A DNA stretch of 64,000 bases from 9FT-COMBO-48-23 sp964400675 (lineage in GTDB: Bacteria > Chloroflexota > Dehalococcoidia > GIF9 > UBA5629): assembly GCA_964400675.1 (NCBI GenBank), contig CAYNVO010000001.1:1-64000 (forward strand), given 5' to 3'. A program made the position numbers and the translations under genes. Below the pieces are notes generated by a model, which ran no database searches, was not told the origin of the DNA, and saw nothing but the letters and a program-made list of their open reading frames with translations. Below, piece after piece: positions 48,474-58,266 of the stretch; the stretch's first letter is position 1; every line of letters starts with the position of its first letter.

Positions 48474-49913
48474 ATGAGTTCAACTAGTCGTTCAAAAGGG
48501 AGCTCCCATCGATGGCTTATTCTAGCCTTAATCTCGCTTGCCTCTTTTATGGGGGCGCTTGATGCCACTATCGTTAATATATCTCTTCCCACGATTTCGA
48601 AGTATTTCCAATGTGATATTGCCACCGTTTCCTGGGTGGCGATGGCATACCTGCTGGTTCTTTCAGGTACGCTTATCATGTTTGGCAGAGTTGCAGATAT
48701 ACGTGGTTATAAGAAGATATATCTTGCCGGATTCGCTACTTTCACAATCGGTTCGCTGTTATGCGGCTTGTCTTCGAACATATATTTGCTCATAGGCTTT
48801 CGTGTTCTTCAAGGCATTGGGGCTGCAATGCTGCAAGCAATCGGTGGAGCTATGATTGTTAGATATTTGCCGGAGAAAGTCCGTGGTACTGCCTTCGGCG
48901 TACTTACTACCTTCGCCGCTGTGGGCCTTGCCGCCGGCACACCTCTTGGCGGTTTTATTTCTCAGTTCTACACTTGGCACTGGATATTCTTTATAAATGT
49001 TCCGGTAGGTCTCATTGCTATTGTACTCGGTATTTCCGTACTGCCCAGAGATACCGGGGAGTTCGGCAAAGGGCGGTTCGACATGGCTGGCGCCTGCCTT
49101 CTCCTTGTGGCACTCGTCAGTATCATCTTCTTCTTAAATATGGGCAATAATGTTGGATGGCTGTCTTGGCGCATCCTTATAACCATCGTTGTCTCCCTGG
49201 CGGCATGGGCCGGTTTCATTATTAACGAAAAAAGGACTCAGTTCCCGCTAATCGAGATCAGTCTTTTTAGGGACAGGAATTTCACTATGGGAGTCACTGT
49301 TGCCCTACTTATTCTTCTAATAGGTCAGGGTTCGTGGTATGCCTTCCCCTTCTATCTGGAGATTGAAAAAGGCTTTGCTACCAATATCGCAGGACTTGTC
49401 CTGCTTGTGCCTGCTATTTTTATGATGGTTTGCGGTCCGATTGCCGGCTTGCTCTCCGGGCGAATCGGCTCTCGTCCCATTTGCATCCTGGGGTCGGCTG
49501 TGCTTATCGCAGCATTTTTGATGTTTGCTCTAATGGGTGACAATACAGACCTGTATTACATAATCATAGCCCTGGCACTTGAGGGAATTGGAATCGGGCT
49601 TATCATGCCGGCAAACTTCAGTCTCGTTATGGGTATGAGCGCCAAAGGTAGTGAAGGTGTAACTAACAGTCTTGTTACCACGGTGAGGAATGTTGGGGCG
49701 GTGATGGGCATTGCAGTTTTTACGCTTATCTTTCTTTCAGTTATTGCCAGCCAGGGCATTTCACCGTCAGGTGTTGCCGCTCATTCACTGCCTCCGAAGG
49801 CTTTTGTTCCCGGGTTCCACGCTATATTCCTTTTCGGTGCTGTGCTGGGTGGTGTGCTTCTGGCGCTTAACCTGGCTATGCGCGAGAAACAGAAAGGCGC
49901 TAGAAGCCGGTAG
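48474..49913 (+). CDS. MFS drug exporter, DHA2 (14-helix) family
   Basis: This 479-residue MFS exporter with about 14 helices carries LDATIVNISLP in helix 1, GRVADIRGYKKIY in the loop 2-3, and the antiporter motif WHWIFFINVPVG. It is expected to expel drugs or toxic hydrophobic compounds against protons. A TTGACA at 48357-48362 may start the transcript. The ATG has no ribosome site, so translation may be weak or start further in (for example the Met at about residue 22). Converges with the YihY gene at 49983. Confidence 0.92.
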   Translation: MSSTSRSKGSSHRWLILALISLASFMGALDATIVNISLPTISKYFQCDIATVSWVAMAYLLVLSGTLIMFGRVADIRGYKKIYLAGFATFTIGSLLCGLSSNIYLLIGFRVLQGIGAAMLQAIGGAMIVRYLPEKVRGTAFGVLTTFAAVGLAAGTPLGGFISQFYTWHWIFFINVPVGLIAIVLGISVLPRDTGEFGKGRFDMAGACLLLVALVSIIFFLNMGNNVGWLSWRILITIVVSLAAWAGFIINEKRTQFPLIEISLFRDRNFTMGVTVALLILLIGQGSWYAFPFYLEIEKGFATNIAGLVLLVPAIFMMVCGPIAGLLSGRIGSRPICILGSAVLIAAFLMFALMGDNTDLYYIIIALALEGIGIGLIMPANFSLVMGMSAKGSEGVTNSLVTTVRNVGAVMGIAVFTLIFLSVIASQGISPSGVAAHSLPPKAFVPGFHAIFLFGAVLGGVLLALNLAMREKQKGARSR

Positions 49914-49959
49914 AATATAATTCGTTTCTCTCAGGCGTAATGTGGCTGTCTCTCGGAAG

Positions 49960-49994
49960 GAACAATCCAGCGAAACGTTTCGTTATGGTTGTTC
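49960..49994. terminator. Hairpin between convergent genes
   Basis: GAACAA (49960-49965) pairs with TTGTTC (49989-49994), CCA with TGG, and the tip is CGAAACG/TTTCG. It lies between the MFS gene and the YihY gene, overlapping the end of the latter. A T-rich run (GGTTTTAATCC) follows on the plus strand, fitting a terminator for the MFS transcript. Confidence 0.4.
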
Positions 49995-50828
49995 GGTTTT
50001 AATCCTCAAGTTGACCGCTGAGATTTTGGCAAAAAAGAGAAAGATAAGGGCAGTGAGGTATGTCCATATCAGCAGGGCTATTATAGTCCCGAGCGAACCG
50101 TATATCAGGTTATAAGGGTTAAATGTATCCAGGTATAGGACAAATAGAATTGTTATTGCCTCAAAGCAAACTGCCGCTGCCAGAGCGCTGCCCCAGATGT
50201 CTCTCCATCTAATTAGGCGTTCGGGTACAAATTTGTAAAGGATAAGAAAAACTAAAAAAGCAAGAGCGATATTAATTATAACGATAAAGAGATGCAACAG
50301 GACTAAATTGGTTATGGGTTGTTCTACAATTGTGCTCAGTATATTTTCGCTGACGTTCAGGATTATGGTTATGAAGCGAGAAATGAATAGTAGCAAGACA
50401 GCTCCGAGAATCATAGCGAAATTGGTCAGCTGACTTCGTATGATTGAACTGGATTTGTGGATTCCCCAGGCTGTGTTAAGTGATTTCCTCAGTGCGTTGA
50501 AAAATGCAATACAGCCCACAAGCAGGAATATAACAGCTATGATACCTATAGCTCCCCGCTCGTTAATCACGCTATTTGTGATATTTATTATAAAATCCTG
50601 TGACACGGGAATTAAATATTTGAAAGCCTGAAATATTTGTTCCTGCAGTGCCGGTTTGTCTACGAAGAAACTGGACAATGATATTATCCCCAGCAGGAAA
50701 GGGAATATGGATAGAAGCAGGTAATAGGAAACGGCTGCCGCAAGCAGCGGACAGTTGTCGGTGGTGAATTCCTGGATTGTTCTTTTAAGAAGGACAACTA
50801 TTTTCCATGAGGCAATTGACTTAATCAT
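49983..50828 (-). CDS. YihY/BrkB-family inner membrane protein
   Basis: This 281-residue protein has about six membrane helices. The N-terminal PLLAAAVSYYLLLSIFPFLL is the hallmark of the family, formerly called ribonuclease BN or BrkB. Function is not known; some members have been proposed as transporters. The gene lies alone, convergent to the MFS exporter and divergent from asd. The start ATG has no strong ribosome site. Confidence 0.93.
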   Translation of the reverse strand: MIKSIASWKIVVLLKRTIQEFTTDNCPLLAAAVSYYLLLSIFPFLLGIISLSSFFVDKPALQEQIFQAFKYLIPVSQDFIINITNSVINERGAIGIIAVIFLLVGCIAFFNALRKSLNTAWGIHKSSSIIRSQLTNFAMILGAVLLLFISRFITIILNVSENILSTIVEQPITNLVLLHLFIVIINIALAFLVFLILYKFVPERLIRWRDIWGSALAAAVCFEAITILFVLYLDTFNPYNLIYGSLGTIIALLIWTYLTALIFLFFAKISAVNLRIKTEQP

Positions 50829-51050
50829 GACTTTAATGTTTACTAGCTTGTAATTCTATCAGGGGTGTGAATTTGCGTCAATCAATTTACGATGGTGTAT
50901 GGCCGTATAGGGCATTCTCCTCGACTGAATTGGCTCTTGTCGTGCCTGGTTACTATCAAGTCTATGTTTAAGACGCTTGTAAATTCGCAGCGGATATGAA
51001 ATAATCTCTGGCGACTGTAAAAATTTCAGATTGTGCAGGAGGTGGTTGTC

Positions 51051-52643
51051 ATGAAGCCTTCGGAAGAGAAACTTTACGAAAAACTAAGTCCCTTTGAGCT
51101 GAAGGATAAACTGATAAAGATAGCCAAAACACATCATGAAAGGATGATGTTGAATGCTGGTCGCGGTAATCCGAACTGGGTGGCGATTACACCTCGTTCT
51201 GGTTTTTTTCAATTGGGGCTGTTTGCACTTGAAGAATCATTGCGGGTTGTTGACCTGCCTGCTATCGGAGGCGCACCTGAAAAAGATGGTATAACAGACA
51301 GGTTTGAGAAGTTTCTGGATAAGAACTCTAATGTACCCGGCATCGGCTTCTTAAATAATGCGAAGAATTACGTGCGCAGTGTACTTAACATAGATACTGA
51401 TGAATTTGTTTTTGAAATGGTTGATGGCATAGTGGGTGACCACTACCCAGAACCTGATAGGATGCTAATCAGCTGTGAGAAAATCATCCACAAATACCTG
51501 GAACAAGAGATGTTTGGCGGCAATCCTCCAGGTAAGTTTGACCTGTTTGCCACTGAAGGTGGAACGGCTGCCATGGACTATATCTTTACCAGTCTGATGG
51601 AAAACAGGTTGCTTCACAAGCGAGATAAAATAGCTATTGGAACGCCGATATTTACACCCTATATTGAGATTCCACGGTTGAATGACTACAGGTTTGTTGA
51701 GTTGAAAATTGAACAGGGTGAGGGTCTCTACTGGCAATATCCTGACTCGGAAATAGCGAAACTGACTGACCCATCAGTAAAAGCTTTCTTTCTGGTGCAT
51801 CCTTCCAATCCTACATCTGTGGCTATGCAAGGTAGTACCATGGACAAAATAGCGGAAATCGTGCGGACCAAGCGAAAAGACCTGATAATCCTCACGGACG
51901 ATGTTTATGGCACCTTTGTTAACGGCTTCCGTTCACTCGCCGCTGTAGCCCCGCGTAATACAATACTGGTATATTCTTTTTCTAAATACTTCGGTGCTAC
52001 AGGCTGGAGGCTCGGTGTTATCGGCATCCACGAAGATAACGTTTTCGATAAGATGATAGCTGCCCTACCGGATGGAGATAAAAAGGTACTGCACGACCGT
52101 TACAGTACGGTAGTTCTTAACCCTGATAAGATGAAGCTCATTGACCGGATGGTGGCTGACAGCCGTAGTGTGGCGTTACACCATACCGCCGGCTTATCTA
52201 CACCCCAACAGGTCCTGATGACACTCTTTTCCCTTTATTGTCTGCTGGATGAAAAAGGCGAGTATAAGAAAGTTGCCCAATATATTGTACGTCACAGGTT
52301 CAAGACCCTTTATGATGCCATTGGTATACCCTGTCCCGAGAACAGATATGATGCGCACTATTACACGACAATTGACATTCCGGAACTTGCCCGGACGAGG
52401 TATAGTAAGGAGTTTGCCAACTATCTGGTAAAGAATTACGAGCCGATTGATTTCGTGGTTAAGTTATCTGAAAGGAAATCTGTTGTGCTGATGGATGGTG
52501 GTGGTTTTGATGCACCGAATATGTCGATTCGTGTCTCTTTGGCAAACCTCTCCAACAACACTTATGAAGCAATCGGTAAGGGTATAAGTGAGCTGCTGGC
52601 GGAGTATTATCAAAAATGGGAGTTAGCAAAAAAGAAGAAGTAG
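51051..52643 (+). CDS. asdA: Aspartate 4-decarboxylase (bifunctional aspartate aminotransferase)
   Basis: This is the 530-residue product from the ATG at 51051 (AGGAGGTGGTTGTC upstream). The PLP fold-type I domain has the cofactor-binding Lys in YSFSKYFGATGWR and an Asp in ILTDDVYGTF, with the family-specific long N-terminal region (about 1-110; AGRGNPNW). Length and order match L-aspartate beta-decarboxylases. It converts aspartate to alanine and CO2, using one cytosolic proton. It is 35 bases upstream of aspT, the antiporter that exchanges aspartate for alanine, so the two make a proton-motive-force generating cycle. Confidence 0.95.
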   Translation: MKPSEEKLYEKLSPFELKDKLIKIAKTHHERMMLNAGRGNPNWVAITPRSGFFQLGLFALEESLRVVDLPAIGGAPEKDGITDRFEKFLDKNSNVPGIGFLNNAKNYVRSVLNIDTDEFVFEMVDGIVGDHYPEPDRMLISCEKIIHKYLEQEMFGGNPPGKFDLFATEGGTAAMDYIFTSLMENRLLHKRDKIAIGTPIFTPYIEIPRLNDYRFVELKIEQGEGLYWQYPDSEIAKLTDPSVKAFFLVHPSNPTSVAMQGSTMDKIAEIVRTKRKDLIILTDDVYGTFVNGFRSLAAVAPRNTILVYSFSKYFGATGWRLGVIGIHEDNVFDKMIAALPDGDKKVLHDRYSTVVLNPDKMKLIDRMVADSRSVALHHTAGLSTPQQVLMTLFSLYCLLDEKGEYKKVAQYIVRHRFKTLYDAIGIPCPENRYDAHYYTTIDIPELARTRYSKEFANYLVKNYEPIDFVVKLSERKSVVLMDGGGFDAPNMSIRVSLANLSNNTYEAIGKGISELLAEYYQKWELAKKKK

Positions 52644-52678
52644 CATAGGAGTCTTGATATTGCACTGAGGAGGCGGCC

Positions 52679-54361
52679 ATGTGGGAATTCATCGTTAATA
52701 TATGTAGAAATAACCCCCAGGTATTGATTTTTCTGGCGCTTGCTATTGGTTATGCCGCCGGTAAGCTAAAATTCCGTGGATTCAGTCTTGGCGCAACTAC
52801 CTGCACGCTTCTGGCCGCACTTGTTCTGGGACAGATAAATGTTCAAGTGCCGGCACTCTTGAAGACGGTTGCCTTTGCCCTCTTTATGTTCGGCATAGGA
52901 TATAAAGTTGGCCCCCAGTTTTTCGGCGCACTCAGGAAAGAGGGGCTTCATTATATCTATATCTCGCTGGTAACGGCTTTCGTAGCTTTGGGTGTAGCCA
53001 TACTCCTGGGTAAACTTTTACATTTCGACCAGGGGACGACGGCAGGCTTCTTTGCCGGCTCCGTGACACAATCAGCGGCAATCGGAACGGCAGAAGACGC
53101 CATAGGCCAACTGCCTATTACCGACGTGCAGAAAGCAGCTCTGGATACCAATGTTGCCGTGGGGTATGCCATTACCTACATTTTCGGCACGGCTGGAACG
53201 ATTGTTTTTCTGAAAATGATCCCCGGTTTCTGGAGGATAAACCTAAAAGAGGAAGCTCAAAAGCTGGCAGCAAAGATGTCAGGCGGAGCAGTTTCTGCCG
53301 ATAAGCCAGAGCTTTTCTCGTGGTCAGCACAGCTAGAACTTCGAGCATATGAAGTATCAAGCCGGAATGCGATTGGTAAAACGGTGGCAGAGCTAGAGGG
53401 CCTTTTCCCGGATAGAGTTGCCGTTAATAAATTGAAACGCGCTAATGTTGCCATGGATGTGGAACCGGATGTGGTGATTCAAGCAGGAGATATAGTTGTC
53501 TTGTCAGGGCATTGCAAGCAATTTGTCAGGGCGCCTGAGGCGATTGGCCCTGAAGTTGATATTGGTACTGTAACAGAGATGGTGGGCGAGGTGATGGATA
53601 TTTGCGTTCTCAATCGAGATGTTGTGGGCAGGACTCTCGGTGAGCTGAGCCAGAACAAACAAGCACATGGCGTTTTCTTGAGGAGAATAACGAGGCAGGG
53701 CCGTGAGATACCCATAACCAGGGATACCGTGGTCCATAAGTGCGATGTTTTTCAGGTAATCGGTGCCAGGGGGGATATCGAAGGGGTGATCAAGCTATTG
53801 GGTTATCCTGAGCGTCCTACCGCCATAACAGACCTGGTCATGGTTGGTCTTGGCATTACGCTGGGGACATTGGTGGGTCTGATTGTTGTACATTTCGGCG
53901 AATTGCCCGTAACTCTGGGTGTTGGTGGTGGTGTTCTGGTTGCAGGTCTGGTATTTGGCTGGTTACGTTCTATACATCCCACCTTTGGCCAGGTTCCCAG
54001 CGGTGGCCAGTGGCTACTAACTGACCTCGGATTGAATCTCTTTATTGCCTGTGTCGGCTTATCAGCGGCTGTGCAGGCAGTACAGGCTTTTCAGACTACC
54101 GGTTTGACTTTGTTCCTCGCCGGTATAGTCCTTTCGCTCCTTCCCATGATTGCGGCTCTAATTTTTGGAAGGCGGGTGCTCAAAATGAATCCTGTTTTAC
54201 TGTTGGGCGCGGTAGCTGGAGCCAGAGTTATCACAGCAGCTCTCAACTCGCTGGAGGAAGATGCTGAAAGCACCATGCCGTCAATTGGCTATGCGGCTCC
54301 ATACGCATTCGGCAATGTGCTCCTCACCATCTGGGGAAGCGTGATTGTAAATGTTATGTGA
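52679..54361 (+). CDS. aspT: Aspartate:alanine antiporter
   Basis: This 560-residue protein has two membrane blocks of about five helices each (about 1-165 and 390-560) flanking a cytosolic region with two TrkA-C-like domains (about 215-290 and 300-375), the layout of the AspT/YidE antiporter family. Motifs AGFFAGSVTQSAAIGTAED and GARVITAALNSLEEDAES are the duplicated family signature. It takes up aspartate(-) in exchange for alanine(0). Adjacent asdA supplies alanine, so the pair is a decarboxylation-driven energy system described in Tetragenococcus halophilus. The ribosome site is GAGGAGGCGGCC. Confidence 0.94.
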   Translation: MWEFIVNICRNNPQVLIFLALAIGYAAGKLKFRGFSLGATTCTLLAALVLGQINVQVPALLKTVAFALFMFGIGYKVGPQFFGALRKEGLHYIYISLVTAFVALGVAILLGKLLHFDQGTTAGFFAGSVTQSAAIGTAEDAIGQLPITDVQKAALDTNVAVGYAITYIFGTAGTIVFLKMIPGFWRINLKEEAQKLAAKMSGGAVSADKPELFSWSAQLELRAYEVSSRNAIGKTVAELEGLFPDRVAVNKLKRANVAMDVEPDVVIQAGDIVVLSGHCKQFVRAPEAIGPEVDIGTVTEMVGEVMDICVLNRDVVGRTLGELSQNKQAHGVFLRRITRQGREIPITRDTVVHKCDVFQVIGARGDIEGVIKLLGYPERPTAITDLVMVGLGITLGTLVGLIVVHFGELPVTLGVGGGVLVAGLVFGWLRSIHPTFGQVPSGGQWLLTDLGLNLFIACVGLSAAVQAVQAFQTTGLTLFLAGIVLSLLPMIAALIFGRRVLKMNPVLLLGAVAGARVITAALNSLEEDAESTMPSIGYAAPYAFGNVLLTIWGSVIVNVM

Positions 54362-54437
54362 GTGCGAAGGTCGCCTGGCTCATGGGATTATGTGAGCTGG
54401 CTGATTCATCTCGCCGGTTCAGCAGAAGGGCCACCTG

Positions 54438-54725
54438 CTAGATACCGCTTTTTTTGATTTTCTCTATTTCCTTCTCTATAGCGGCCCTCTCTGAGCCAAT
54501 GTCACCCTTGGTGAAGACGGCTACGGCGTTGAACACCAGTCCTATTCCCCAGAATAACAGCACCCACATCGGCCAAAAATAGCCGTCGCCTAAAAAGTAC
54601 CAGATGGCTAAGAGCATCAAATTGACCAGTATGTATGCCGTCAAATGGGCGTAAAATCCCCTCCTTCTTCGCACTCTATGCGTGGCTATCTCACGAATTT
54701 CGTCTTCAGACATCTTCTTCGACAT
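54438..54725 (-). CDS. Small 2TM-domain membrane protein
   Basis: This 95-residue protein has a good ribosome site (AAAGGAGTTGAGCT). The N-terminal DEIREIATHRVRRRRGFYAHLTAYILVNLMLLAIW, followed by a Gly/Trp helix (YFWPMWVLLFWGIG) and a C-terminal helix with acidic and lysine residues, is the 2TM family (histidine-kinase-associated domain) layout. The two helices are connected by a short loop. Role unknown. It lies 41 bases downstream of rubrerythrin. Confidence 0.85.
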   Translation of the reverse strand: MSKKMSEDEIREIATHRVRRRRGFYAHLTAYILVNLMLLAIWYFLGDGYFWPMWVLLFWGIGLVFNAVAVFTKGDIGSERAAIEKEIEKIKKSGI

Positions 54726-54766
54726 AGCTCAACTCCTTTATTTTAATTACTGTTGGAATGCAGTAT

Positions 54767-55270
54767 CTAGTCGATTCGTTTGAACATCTTCCTGGGTGCT
54801 CCGCATACAGGGCATTTCTCAGGAGCTTCGCCTTCGACCGTGTTGCCGCAGACATGGCAGACATAGATAGGCTTCTCGGCCATAGACTGTCCCTTCTCCA
54901 GCATGCTGAGGGCGGTCTGATATAGCCGATGATGAATTTGCTCCACCTTGTTCGCCAGGTCAAAGCTGCCTTTCGCCTTGTTGTTACCTTCGGCATCAGC
55001 CTGCTTCATGAATTCCGGATACATCTTGGTGAACTCGTAATTCTCACCGCTGATTGCAGCTTTAAGGTTATCTCTGGTCGATTTTATTTCACCCATAACC
55101 CTTAAATGGTTGCGGGCGTGGACTGTCTCAGCCTCCGATGCAGCACGGAACAGGCGCGCTATCTGTTTGTGTCCCTCCTCATCCGCTTTCTCAGCGAAGT
55201 AAAGATACTTGCGACTGGCTTGACTTTCTCCAGAAAAAGCATCTTGGAGATTGTCATCGGTTTTGCTCAT
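54767..55270 (-). CDS. rbr: Rubrerythrin
   Basis: The protein has 167 residues. The N-terminal ferritin-like diiron domain has the glutamates in AFSGESQASRKY, EAETVHARNH and EFTKMYPEF with EQIHHRL, and the C-terminal rubredoxin-like part has CHVCG and CPVCG. It reduces hydrogen peroxide with electrons from NADH via partner proteins, a defence used by anaerobes. It begins behind AGGAGGGGGATT. Upstream is a separate membrane protein gene. Confidence 0.97.
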   Translation of the reverse strand: MSKTDDNLQDAFSGESQASRKYLYFAEKADEEGHKQIARLFRAASEAETVHARNHLRVMGEIKSTRDNLKAAISGENYEFTKMYPEFMKQADAEGNNKAKGSFDLANKVEQIHHRLYQTALSMLEKGQSMAEKPIYVCHVCGNTVEGEAPEKCPVCGAPRKMFKRID

Positions 55271-55383
55271 AATCCCCCTCCTGATAGGTTAACTAACTAT
55301 ATTTTATTGCTAATTACCCGGGCATGCAATTAGCTCGCTTACAGGTTGGCCGAATACGTGTGGTGCTTATGAAACTGGTGTCT

Positions 55384-55632
55384 TTAGCGGGCACCCTTTT
55401 TCAGCCAAATGATTGCTGCCAGGACTATCACCGGGAGTATAGCGCAAATTAGCTGCAGAATGGCGCTGGTCATGTCGTTTTGCATAAAACCGGCTACAGC
55501 CAGAAGAAGACAACCCGCTATATAAAACGCAAGGAAAACCAGATTAAATTGCAGGTCTTTCTTAGCTAACGCCCTGTAGATTTGAAAGACCCATGCCACT
55601 ATGATCATAATCAAACCTATGTCAGCTATCAT
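55384..55632 (-). CDS. Unknown 82-residue membrane protein
   Basis: This small protein has three hydrophobic helices (about 2-18, 28-46, 52-75) with short charged connections, ending LKKGAR. It starts behind AAAGGAGGTGACATACATAA, with a somewhat long spacing of about 12 bases. No family was recognised; possibly similar to small membrane proteins found near transport proteins. It is 78 bases downstream of the LivK-like lipoprotein gene and 113 upstream of the rubrerythrin gene. Confidence 0.7.
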   Translation of the reverse strand: MIADIGLIMIIVAWVFQIYRALAKKDLQFNLVFLAFYIAGCLLLAVAGFMQNDMTSAILQLICAILPVIVLAAIIWLKKGAR

Positions 55633-55709
55633 TTATGTATGTCACCTCCTTTGATGCAGCTGATTCCGTTCGGTGCTTGGTGGAATTGTTCTTTGGTTTG
55701 CTGTCCAGG

Positions 55710-56948
55710 CTACCGAATGATACTTCTTGGCACATCGGGGACAGACTCGTATCTGGCAATCCGCTTCCATTGGAAAGTCCCGTTATCCTCCACTACCACG
55801 CAGAAGTCGTATTCACCAAATTTTCTGTCTCCTGCTTCGTTGAGTACCGTCCAGCCAGTAGCGCCATAGTACTGTTCTGCTTCACGCATCAGTGCCTTCT
55901 TTAGGACGCCGGTCTCATGTGTTCCTGCTGCCAGGTAGGCTTTTGTTGCTACCCAGACTGCATCGTAGGCAACCAGAGCAAAGGGCTCGGGGGTTCTCTT
56001 TATCTTGTCCTCAATCTGTCTCTTCACCTGACTGCCCTTATCCGAATACATCGGGTTAAGGAAGCTGGTTGCAGCGGCAAACTGCGCAGCCTGGGTGTCG
56101 CTGATGATTGCGTTGTTAGACTGGGACCCGCCGCCGTACCATTTGACCTGGGTAAGGTTGGCATAGTCCTGTGCTTGAGCCAGGATTTGAAGTGCCTCTT
56201 CATAAGACAGGAGATATACCGCCACTGCGCCGGTGCCGTACTCATCTATTGCTTCACCCAACTTTGAGTCCATAGTTTCCAGCTCTGTGCCGAAACTGCC
56301 CGCGGTGGGGTCATAGCTTATGCCATCAATCACATTGCCGCCCAGCTTTTCGAATTTTTCTTTCGTGGCTTTCAAAAGGTCTTCTCCCCAAACATCGCCT
56401 CTCCATATTGGAATAATGGCTCTGATTCCGTCATCCCACATCAGTACAGCGAGGGCTTCAGCCAGGAGGGTGTCGTCAGGGGCAAAGCGGAAGACATTAT
56501 CCCCTGGAATTGCCAGTGAGGCAGCAGTGCTGGCATGACTGAGCACCAGAATTTCATTTTCGTCGGCGTAGGCTTTAATTGCCTGAACCTCGGCACTGGA
56601 ATCCGGGCCTATTACCAGCTTAATGCCATTCCGTGCAAGGCTGTCCAGCTTATCTAGGGCAACCGCCGGGCTGGTTTGCGTGTCTTCAATGACCAGTGTC
56701 ACTCTTGCTTTTGAGTTAACCTCGGATAGATAATCGTTTATGTCATCAGCCGCTATTTCTAGCGCTGCTTGGGTGTCTTCACCCCCGGAGGACAGCTCAC
56801 CTGTGAGGGGTAGCAGGGCTCCGATTGTTATGTCTATAGTTCTGGGTGGTGGTGCACAGGCTGGTGTTAATGCAGCTGTTACCAACAGCAGAGCCACAAT
56901 ACCGTATATGCCAAACTTTATTGGCTCCCTTCTCTTGATGAATTTCAT
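55710..56948 (-). CDS. Branched-chain amino-acid-type binding lipoprotein (LivK-like)
   Basis: This 412-residue protein runs from the ATG at 56948 (AAAAAGGAGGCATCCCA). The lipoprotein signal ends TPACAPP (Cys near 30). The family signature ITIGALLPLTGELSSGGEDTQAALEIAADDIN and VIGPDSSAEVQAIKAY, SSAEV and TAGSFGTELE match type I periplasmic-binding folds. No permease or ATPase genes lie beside it, so it works with a distant transporter or as a sensor. Ligand is unknown. The intergenic region downstream (55633-55709) has no clear terminator. Confidence 0.93.
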   Translation of the reverse strand: MKFIKRREPIKFGIYGIVALLLVTAALTPACAPPPRTIDITIGALLPLTGELSSGGEDTQAALEIAADDINDYLSEVNSKARVTLVIEDTQTSPAVALDKLDSLARNGIKLVIGPDSSAEVQAIKAYADENEILVLSHASTAASLAIPGDNVFRFAPDDTLLAEALAVLMWDDGIRAIIPIWRGDVWGEDLLKATKEKFEKLGGNVIDGISYDPTAGSFGTELETMDSKLGEAIDEYGTGAVAVYLLSYEEALQILAQAQDYANLTQVKWYGGGSQSNNAIISDTQAAQFAAATSFLNPMYSDKGSQVKRQIEDKIKRTPEPFALVAYDAVWVATKAYLAAGTHETGVLKKALMREAEQYYGATGWTVLNEAGDRKFGEYDFCVVVEDNGTFQWKRIARYESVPDVPRSIIR

Positions 56949-57201
56949 TGGGATGCCTCCTTTTTCCATCTGTGAATAAGCGCTACATCAATTTCATACC
57001 ACCAACGTTGTGGATTGTGGTTATACCAGTCTTAAGACAGCAAAGATTGAAATTGCCAGAAATTGAATAACTTATAGCATACCGTACAGTTACAGTCAAT
57101 TACCGGTAGGCGTTTTCGGGTTGGTATTATGTTCCGCATGAGCGAGATGTGGAGCAACAGACGCTACCCCGGTATGGCTGGCGACATGTTTCAGGAGCTT
57201 G

Positions 57202-57228
57202 TTGATACAGGCTGCTTGCTAGTATAAT
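57202..57228 (+). promoter_or_regulatory. Promoter of tRNA-Ala
   Basis: A perfect -10 TATAAT at 57223-57228 lies 13 bases before the tRNA. The -35 is TTGATA (57202-57207, 15-base spacing) or TTGTTG (57199-57204, 18-base spacing). Confidence 0.7.
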
Positions 57229-57240
57229 GAATCAACGTAC

Positions 57241-57314
<74 letters not shown>

Positions 57315-57431
57315 TGTACTGCTGATATGTTACGTGAGTTTCTCAGGTTGATATTTCCTCAATGACAATGGGTTTCATGAGCTTTTAGCTCTTTGTTTCA
57401 ATACTAGCACCAAATATTAAGGAGAAATAAA

Positions 57432-58184
57432 TTGGGAGATTTCACAGGTAAGGTAATAATAGTTACTGGAGGCAGCTCGGGCATAGGCCGTGCCGCGGCT
57501 ATAATGTTCGGCAAACGTGGCGGCAAGGTTGTAGTTGCCGCTCGGCGGATCAAGCAAGGTGAAGAGACGGTAAGGATGATTAAGGATGCCGGCGGCGAGG
57601 GCATGTTTGTGCAAACGGATGTCAGAATTGCCGCGCAGGTTGAAAACATGGTTAAGAAAACGGTTGATACATACGGCAGACTAGATATCGCCTTCAATAA
57701 CGCGGGAAAGGCCGGCATTTTTCAGAGTCTGACAGAGGAGACGGAGGAAGCATTTTATGAGCAGATAGACACCAACCTCAAGGGCGTCTGGCTATGTATG
57801 AAATACGAGATTCCGGAGATGCTCAAACAGGGCGGCGGCGCGATAGTCAACAATTCTTCCATCACCGGCCTCAGAGCTTTGCGAAAGATTGCCGCTTATA
57901 GCGCCAGCAAGCACGCTGTGATAGGGTTGACAAATGCGGCCGCAAAAGAGTTTGCTCCATATAACATCCGCATCGTGGCCATATGCCCGGCTTGGACCGT
58001 GTCGGAAATGACAAAGGAATTAACCATTGACCCGGTGCGCAAAGACAAAACTGCGCGCAGCATCCCGCTGCGCAGGATAGCCCAGCCCGAGGAGATTGCT
58101 GAGCTGGCGTGCTTCTTGGCGTCTGATAGGGCTTCCTTCATTGCAGGGGGTGCCATTGCCATCTCCGGCGCGCTGGATATCTAA
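57432..58184 (+). CDS. SDR-family oxidoreductase
   Basis: The 250-residue protein has a TTG start behind AAGGAGAAATAAA. The Rossmann glycine motif is TGGSSGIGRA, the NNAGKAG segment follows about residue 90, catalytic Ser is in NNSSITGL and Tyr-Lys in AYSASKHAV. It is a classical short-chain dehydrogenase using NAD(P)H; substrate not inferable. It is the only gene between the tRNA-Ala and the serine hydrolase gene, with which it converges. Confidence 0.95.
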   Translation: MGDFTGKVIIVTGGSSGIGRAAAIMFGKRGGKVVVAARRIKQGEETVRMIKDAGGEGMFVQTDVRIAAQVENMVKKTVDTYGRLDIAFNNAGKAGIFQSLTEETEEAFYEQIDTNLKGVWLCMKYEIPEMLKQGGGAIVNNSSITGLRALRKIAAYSASKHAVIGLTNAAAKEFAPYNIRIVAICPAWTVSEMTKELTIDPVRKDKTARSIPLRRIAQPEEIAELACFLASDRASFIAGGAIAISGALDI

Positions 58185-58266
58185 CAAAGGAACGCCTTCG
58201 GGTTATCTCCAGAGCTCAGTGACACCGCATAGTAGAATCAGCTTGGCAACGCCTGAAATCCTCAGG

